DNA of 64,000 nucleotides from the NCBI GenBank assembly GCA_022606135.1, contig JABYQN010000005.1:1860001-1924000 (forward strand). Reading direction: 5' to 3'. Shown in pieces: positions 57,867-64,000 of this stretch. Both the position numbers and the translations under genes were made by a program. The notes below the pieces were generated by a model. It saw only the letters and a program-made list of their open reading frames with translations. It did not search any database and was not told where the DNA came from. Each line of letters begins with the position of its first letter. The stretch's first letter is position 1. The stretch comes from Fomes fomentarius. Taxonomy: Eukaryota; Basidiomycota; Agaricomycetes; Polyporales; Polyporaceae.

Positions 57867-59208
57867 ATGGCTGACTCTTGCGCTCACCTCGTAGATCCCG
57901 CTAAAGATCCACAGCATCCGTCGTCGACTTTCGGTACTATGTCAGGCTCAGTCTCTTCTTCAGCTAAGGTACATCTTTCATTGCATACTATCATAGTAGC
58001 ACACGACTCTCATTCTGCCGTTACAGCTCCCTCACCACTCATCGGGCACTACTGCTACGCCGTCTTCACAACCGAGTCGACTCTCTTCGGAAACTCCGGC
58101 CACCTCGAGCTCGCCTCCTGATTGCGTGAAATCGCCTCGCCCCTTCCCTGCAGTGCGAAATGCAAAACACGTGCCTTTCGCTGTTGCTGCAACGTCACTA
58201 CAGGCCCAGGCTCGGGCACCAGCTCTCGCGCACGCACAACCTACGTCCTCGTCCTCGTCTCTGAAACATTCCGCCGGCTCGCAGAGGAGTGATGACGAAA
58301 TGTTGCCCACGCGCGCGAGCATCCGCGCATGGGCTAAGGCGACACTCGCCGGTCCTCCGCGAGACACCCCTTCGCCCACAATGACCGCTCTTATCCAGCT
58401 GTCCGTCTCGGATGAGGATATCGATCGCAAGAGCATCACTCACTCTGCGGGACATCTCTCCCCCACCCTCTCTCCCAGCCCCGATACCAGTTCGGGCAAC
58501 AGCTCAGGAGACGAGGACAACTCAGGGTCTGGGTCCGGACATGCGCCGCTGACGTCGGAAGGTTCAGGGAACGTCGCTGACATTGAAAGCGCGGGCTCTG
58601 GGAGCGACATGCCCTCTTCCTCACCCTTACTATTAGGGTCATCCGACCCCCCTCTATCGACCTCGCTCCCTTCACGCCCAACCACTATGCTCCTCCAAGG
58701 CGCCGCGCAGATCCACTCGAGCTCATCCGAATCGCTCGGTCGTACAATCTTTAACGTTCACGGGCAGGAACAGCAGGCGCGGATCGACAGGCGCGGAAAC
58801 AGGCACCCCTCGGGGCGGCGGCGCCATCGCGAGCGCGAGCGCGAGCGGGATAGGCGCAGCCGTGCATCCAATCCGACGACACCCCTCCATGCTACCCAAG
58901 TCCTCCCTCCCCAAGGCCAATCACCTGCGACGCAGGCCAGGAGACTGACTGTCTTTCCCCAGTCGGGCCTCTCCCTGCCGCCACCGCGTCTGCGACCTCT
59001 CCGCTTGTTGCAGACAATGGGGCCAACCATGGGAGGACTGGACGTGTTGGACGAGATTACGCGAATGCTGCAAAGTTCGCGGGGGTCGCTTATCAGATCT
59101 GTGGCGGACATTGGCGACCATAGATACGGTAGTATGCGTCTGGGGCGGGAGGACGATGTCCTGGATGACATCTCACTCATGATCCAAATGCAGACGCAGG
59201 GAAAATGA
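57867..59208 (+). CDS. Disordered Ser-rich protein, unknown function
   Basis: Two exons. The first starts MADSCAHLVDPAKDPQHPS and ends VSSSAK at a GTACAT donor; the second begins LPHHSSGTTATPSSQPS (after ACAG near 58026) and runs open to 59208. The middle holds AWAKATLAGPPRDTPSP, a long Ser/Gly/Asp acidic tract (SGNSSGDEDNSGSGSG), and a basic patch (RRRHRERERERDRRSR) that could be a nuclear localisation signal. The C-terminus has two related short helices, LDVLDEITRMLQSS and DDVLDDISLMIQMQ, which may be a conserved binding element. There is no signal peptide. A nuclear regulatory or RNA-associated role is only a guess. Confidence 0.65.
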
Positions 59209-59895
59209 CTCTTAATTCTCAATAATTTTCACAAATTGTGTACGACGACTGAGCATGCGCAGGCTGCTGTCCGCATTGGACTTGATTTGTTTCTTCGACT
59301 GAATCGAGCTTCCTCGTATACGACTGCGTTGTCGCATCGCATGGCCTGAACACTCGCAGATGTGTATTGTACAACTGCGTGCACGATTGCGCTCTGGTTG
59401 TTGGGTGGAACATTTATCATCAAGTTCTCAAAAGCCACTGGTTCAGGCTGTTTTCGTTGTCAAATGGGCAACAGCTGAGTTGTACATACATGCCTGGTAC
59501 AGGGCCGCCCAACGGGAGTGCCAGGTTGAGAATGGATTGGCACAACAATTTGTGAAGAGGCCCCTCGACGGGAGTTCCCCAGAAATCTGCCGACCTTTCA
59601 TGAAGTTCATCCCTGGTCGATGTCATAAGTACCACAGAGGGGCGATACAAGAGGGGCCGCGCCCTACATCTTTTGCAATTGGCCGATGAATTGCGATGAT
59701 GGGCAGCTTGGGCTGGCGCTGGTTTGTAGATCGGTAAAAGCCGGCATGCCGATGGATCTGCCGGCGGCCGAGAGCACACGTACTTACATTGTATTTGGTG
59801 GTACAGCTGTTCTATTGACCATCAACTTGTGTTCGATCTTGGCTTCTACAGGCCTCAAACCACGGACAAGAAAACCGAACCTCGCGGGGTTACCA
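59209..59895. other. Intergenic, 5' region of the Zn2Cys6 gene
   Basis: The frame of the transcription factor is open upstream of the chosen ATG to about 59686, but those residues are not conserved in style. No other gene is seen. Confidence 0.5.
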
Positions 59896-62800
59896 ATGTC
59901 TGAGGAAGAATCTGTCCCACCTAGGAGGCAGAAGCATTCAACTGCCTGTAATCGGTGCAGACGGAGAAAAGGTCAGCTCTGCTTACGCTCGCCGTCATTC
60001 CTAAATCGTTGCTGACCCTCATGCCCTTTCTAATAGTGGGGTGTAGGTTTGATTTACGGCTATGTAGTGATGAATATGGACTGATACACAATATTCTCAG
60101 GTGATGCATCCGAAATGCCGGATAAGCGTTGCTCAAACTGCACGGCGCTCCGGATAGAGTGTCAGTTCAATCCTGTAACGAAGGTATGCACATCCGCTCG
60201 TCCTCGGCTGCCCCCACGTGCTGAGTACAAATCGCAGCCGCGGCGACCAACTAGAGAGTGAGTTCTGGGGCGCGTCCCTGATCCTCCGAAATGATGATCC
60301 TTACCTGCATTCACAGCTACGTCGAAGCACTCGAAGAGCGAGTCAAGAAGATGGAACAGTTGGTCCGGAAGGTAGATAATTCCCGTTTACATGCGGATTT
60401 GGCAATCTCAACTTCGTATAACAGGTGCAATGGGAGTCTTGCGCTCAGAGCTATAAGACAAACGCAGATGCGAACCTCCCGCATGTTGCAGTAGAGCGGA
60501 TTGCACCCGGACAGGGTATGCTGTCCCATGAGGCTCGCAAATCTATATGCAACGCCGCGCTGTCTTCCCTGATACATAAGGAGCCAACGGACCCCGCCTT
60601 AGACGGTAGCGATGACGAAGAGGAGGAAAACACAGTGGGTTGCGGATATACGGGGAAATCAAGCAACAAGAACCTGGTCCTCACCCTTCTGGGTATCAAG
60701 AATGATCAGGAGATGCGCAAACAAGACACGCACGGCTTTCTCCCTAGACCGCCTCCCTTGGAATTCGAGCTACCGGTATGTCGTATTCCTCGTGCATGCC
60801 ACTCGCCGCACTGATTTTGCCGGCGTTTGTCAGGTTATAAACGGCGTTGAGGTACCTCCTCATACCGAGTTTCCACATCGAAACCTCTTGGACAAGCTCG
60901 TCGATTTATATTTCAAGAAGTGGAACATATACCTGCCACTTTTGCATCGACCGTCATTCGAAGCCAGCATCCGAGATGGTCTACATCTCCGCGATAGGGG
61001 TTTCGGAACTATCGTGCTGCTTGCATGCGCGGTAGGTAGCAACTACCTCGATAACGAGCAGGCTGCACCACCAGATCCGACCAGATCACGGGGTTGGCAA
61101 TGGTTCCGGCAGGTGGGAGGCGAACCCTGGTCATTGCTTGCGCGACCACGATTACACGACCTTCAGGCCTGCGTTGTAAGTAGATGCCATATTCCATCTT
61201 TTCATCGCTAATGGCTGTCACATGTCGGCTAGCTCATGGCGACGTACTCACATGTCATGCACCTTCCGTATGGTGACTGGACTATGCTGTCTATGGGCAT
61301 ACGGATGGCGCAGGATGTAGGCGCGCACAGAAAGAAGATGTATAGCAAGAGGCCAACTCCCGAGCAGGAGCAGTGGAAACGTGCATGGTGGTATGCCCTC
61401 AGATTATTGAATACAGAATCAGTCAAGCCGACTCGGCGCCTTGTTGTGGCACAGGATTCTAGTGGCCATGGATCGCGTCACGAGTTTCGCTCTGGGTAGA
61501 CCGTGCGCGATTCAAGATGAAGAGTTGGTGTATATTCTTATGTATCCAGTCTGTTACTGCTGACTGTGGTCTGCAGTTTCGATCTCGACCCGATGACAGA
61601 AGTCGATGACGAGTATTGGGCGAACCCCGACCCGGCATTGGCTTTCAAGCAACCCCCGGGGAAGCCTTCGAAGGTAGCGTTTGCCAATCAGCTCAATCGA
61701 CTGCTCAAAGTCCTTGCGTGTGCCTCGCGGTCGATCGTAAGTGAGCTTTTTGCTCTGCGTTTAGGACTTATCCGATCAATTGGCTCGCTGTTCAGTACAC
61801 CATCAATAAGTCGAAGCTGCTGTTCGGCTTCGTTGGCGCGGAGTGGAAACAAGGTGTCGTTGCGGAGCTTGACTCCGCACTTAATGAATGGATATCTGGT
61901 GTACCGCCGCACTGTTCGTATAGCGCATTTTCTTGACCACATGTATAGGCGGGCTGATCATCGCATTTTCGCAGTGCGCTGGGATCCGAACAAAGAAGAC
62001 ATCACATTCTTCAATCAGTCGGCATCTTTGTACACGACATATTACATGACCCAAATTTCCGTGCATCGCCAGTTCATACCCACGTCAAGACGAGCCCGGC
62101 CGGCGCTTGCCCTACCGTCGTTGACCATCTGCGCCAATGCTGCGCGTTCGTGTGTGAACGTCCTGCATATGCAGTACCAGCGAACAGGTGCTGCCACGTG
62201 CGCACTGAACCCAATGCAACTGTCGCTCTTTACGGCATGCGTCGTTCTGTTGGTCAATTTGTGGGGTGGGAGCCCGTCGGAGAAGGAAGAGCAATCGCTC
62301 AGGGAAGGCGTTCAGAGATGTCTGGGCATCCTGAAGGACATGGAGTCAAGGTCGGTGCTTGTTGGTTGAAGTATAGCATTGATCGCCTGCTGAGGACCTT
62401 AATTGCAGTAGCCCCACGGCACGCAAAGTCAGGCATGTATCTTCCTCTTCCTGATGCGACAGCTTGGAGCTTAGTAGTGTATGAACAGGGCCACTCTCCA
62501 GGCACTTGTGTCGATTCAATGTCCCAAGTTGTCCTCCTCAACATCTCGTTCCTTCGAGCGCGGTCGAGCCAACCTTGGTGATCTGATGACACAGATGCTA
62601 GAGAATCTCCGCATCTCCCTGGATGAATCAGGGTGTCCCGAGCCAGTTGATATGAGCGAGATAATGGCCTGCACTTGTCACTACGAAACAAACCTCTCTT
62701 CGCCTTCGCCGTTCGTTACTATGCTTGGGGAGCAATCTCGAACAGGGAGGTTATCCTCGATCATCGCACAAGGCGGTGACTTTGGTGTCCCCTTCCCTCG

Positions 62801-63215
62801 GCCGAATACCCTGTCACAATACCAAGGCGACCCTCTGTCGCCACAACGCAACTCCGAGTCGACTCTTACATCTACTACGGCCACTGCATGCTCCTTCAGT
62901 GTACACACCGATATCCCGGCAATCGCTATCTCGAACGCGCTCCCCGTGACTGATGACTTTGCCATAGAATATGACGACATCCTATCCTCTATAGACTTCT
63001 CCGAGATACTCGCTGGCATCACACCGGGGGACTTCTCGACTGCCTTCCCTGTCACCTGCAAACCACCGGACTTCTCGGATTCCAACACAATGGGCATGGG
63101 CGCCGGCATGGACTTCCCCGACTGGTTTCATAACCCCGAGATTGGTTCCGAGGGTGCTACTAACAATCTGTCATGGGCAGAACCCACGGGCTCGATGGCG
63201 GCCCTTTCGGGGTGA
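59896..63215 (+). CDS. Zn2Cys6 fungal-specific transcription factor
   Basis: The chosen start (59896) gives MSEEESVPPRRQKHSTACN. The zinc cluster is ACNRCRRRK-V-G-C-D, then ASEMPDKRCSNC and TALRIEC: spacing C-2-C-6-C-9-C-2-C-6-C. Its third Cys depends on a 6-nt exon at 60037-60042. A linker, PRRPTRD, leads to a coiled coil, YVEALEERVKKMEQLVRK. The middle homology region (PF04082 type) follows: LVDLYFKKWNIYLPLLHRP; IVLLACAVGSNYLDNEQ; TYSHVMHLPYGDWTMLSMG; RMAQDVGAHRKKM; VAMDRVTSFALGRPCAIQ; FDLDPMTEVDDEYW. The C-terminal part is acidic and Ser-rich (DDILSSIDFSEILAGITPG), a likely activation domain, ending GSMAALSG at 63215. It should bind CGG-containing sites as a dimer in the nucleus. Targets are unknown; the nearest gene, the Ser-rich gene, gives no hint. 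Confidence 0.88.
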
Positions 63216-64000
63216 GGTCCACAATACATTCAAGTGCACAGATAATGGTCGCTGATTATGATCAACGCTTTCAGGGAAGAGTGGGACGCCTTTCTACGCC
63301 CGACCTCCCCGCCGACGTCGTGCCAGGCTCATGATACGCCCCCACCAATCCGATCCCGACGTCGTCGAGCCGCGCTCATGACACACATCCTGCAGGGTCG
63401 TAGAATTGGGGTTGACAGCTTCTAAGCGGTGTGTGGCAGTTTTCCTATTTATACTGTACTCTACTTCAGTATTCCCTTGTAACGAGGACGGCATTATTCG
63501 CATGACTTATAAGAGTACTTGTAAGTGTGCGCCCGGCGTGGTCTTCTAGCCTGATCCTCCCAAGCGGCATATCCATCCCGTCTTCTGAACGCATCACTCT
63601 CTGCCCAATTAGGTAATTCATCAGCGGTGAAAAGAGTCCGTTTCCACGCTAACAAGAAGTACTAACTGACAACGCACAGGGAAGACTCCTGAGCGAGGAA
63701 GAGTGTAATCGTAAGCTTTGTGCGAGGTAGCAGAACTTCCCGCATGGTCAGATCGACAGCCGCGGAGAGAGATACTGTGACCCGAACATGCGATGCCATG
63801 AGGTCGCGGTGTTCGGCGCCTGGACGCGCCCCGAAGATTAACAAACAAATGCAAGGCCGGTAAGCCTTCCGTGGCGGCCTTTCGCCTCCCACAATCGGTG
63901 ATGGAGACCGTATACATATCATATCTCCTCCGATGCTTCAGAAGCAGCACCCAAGCTTGACAAGCACCTTCCATCCCCCGCCCATCTTTCGTCACGAAAG
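63216..64000. other. Intergenic to the right edge
   Basis: Downstream of the transcription factor. Minus-strand frames at 63294-63503 and 63621-63995 lack domains, signals or splice context. A gene beginning outside the window may use part of this as its promoter. Confidence 0.45.

Noticed and set aside
1..64000. CRISPR arrays, phage or bacterial defence genes, tRNA or rRNA genes
   Set aside because: No regularly spaced repeats with spacers, no bacterial-type operons and no convincing A-box/B-box pair or cloverleaf were seen. The gene structure is fungal throughout.

Overview
The window is nuclear DNA of a filamentous basidiomycete, almost certainly an Agaricomycete wood-decayer. Genes are broken by many short introns (about 50-65 nt, GTRNGT donors, CAG/TAG acceptors) and are packed on both strands. 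The products include FunK1 kinase, HAM1-like protein, a CBM1-CE15 glucuronoyl esterase, a basidiomycete-style P450 and a Zn2Cys6 regulator. No rRNA, tRNA, CRISPR array or bacterial-type operon was seen. Genus cannot be fixed from the sequence alone; a white-rot polypore-like fungus is the best guess.

Layout. 0-5.7 kb: tail of a GPI-anchored protein (+), a HAM1-like lipid-binding-fold protein (-), a decayed coding stretch and a small secreted protein (-). 6.7-10.9 kb: an intact P450 (-), followed upstream by the relic 3' end of a second P450 and a relic ZZ-zinc-finger gene. 11.3-19.8 kb: two divergently transcribed housekeeping genes, UPF2 (mRNA decay, -) and an ATRIP/Rad26-like checkpoint gene (+). 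20.3-31.1 kb: an FAD monooxygenase (+), a BTB protein (-), an alcohol-acetyltransferase-like enzyme (+), a second copy of the secreted protein (+), a fungal F-box-associated-type protein (-) and a second BTB protein (-). 32.7-39.5 kb: a glutaminase A-like secreted/GPI protein (+) between two diverged copies of a hairpin-forming repeat, then a FunK1 kinase (+) with an apparent one-base frameshift. 40.7-45.8 kb: a coiled-coil protein with nine perfect octapeptide repeats (-) and an amidohydrolase-fold protein lacking the metal motif (-). 45.8-49.1 kb: gene-poor. 49.1-64 kb: CE15 esterase (-), 3-ketoacyl-CoA reductase (-), an unknown 182-residue protein (+), a phytanoyl-CoA dioxygenase-like enzyme (-), a disordered Ser-rich protein (+) and a Zn2Cys6 factor (+).

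The genes do not form one pathway. Housekeeping functions (UPF2, ATRIP-like, ketoacyl-CoA reductase) are mixed with extracellular nutrition genes (glutaminase, CE15) and lineage-specific duplicated families. P450, FAD monooxygenase and acyltransferase genes occur within 20 kb but are separated by UPF2 and ATRIP, so a metabolic cluster is not supported.

The most striking thing found is exon architecture. At least four unrelated genes need microexons to complete conserved motifs: three in a row (18, 20 and 12 nt) in the P450; 14, 17, 20, 27, 27, 28 and 36 nt in the glutaminase; 12 nt carrying the catalytic Asp in the dioxygenase; and 6 nt supplying the third zinc-cluster cysteine in the transcription factor. 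All have canonical splice borders and keep frame. Exon borders here are read by eye; cDNA was not available.
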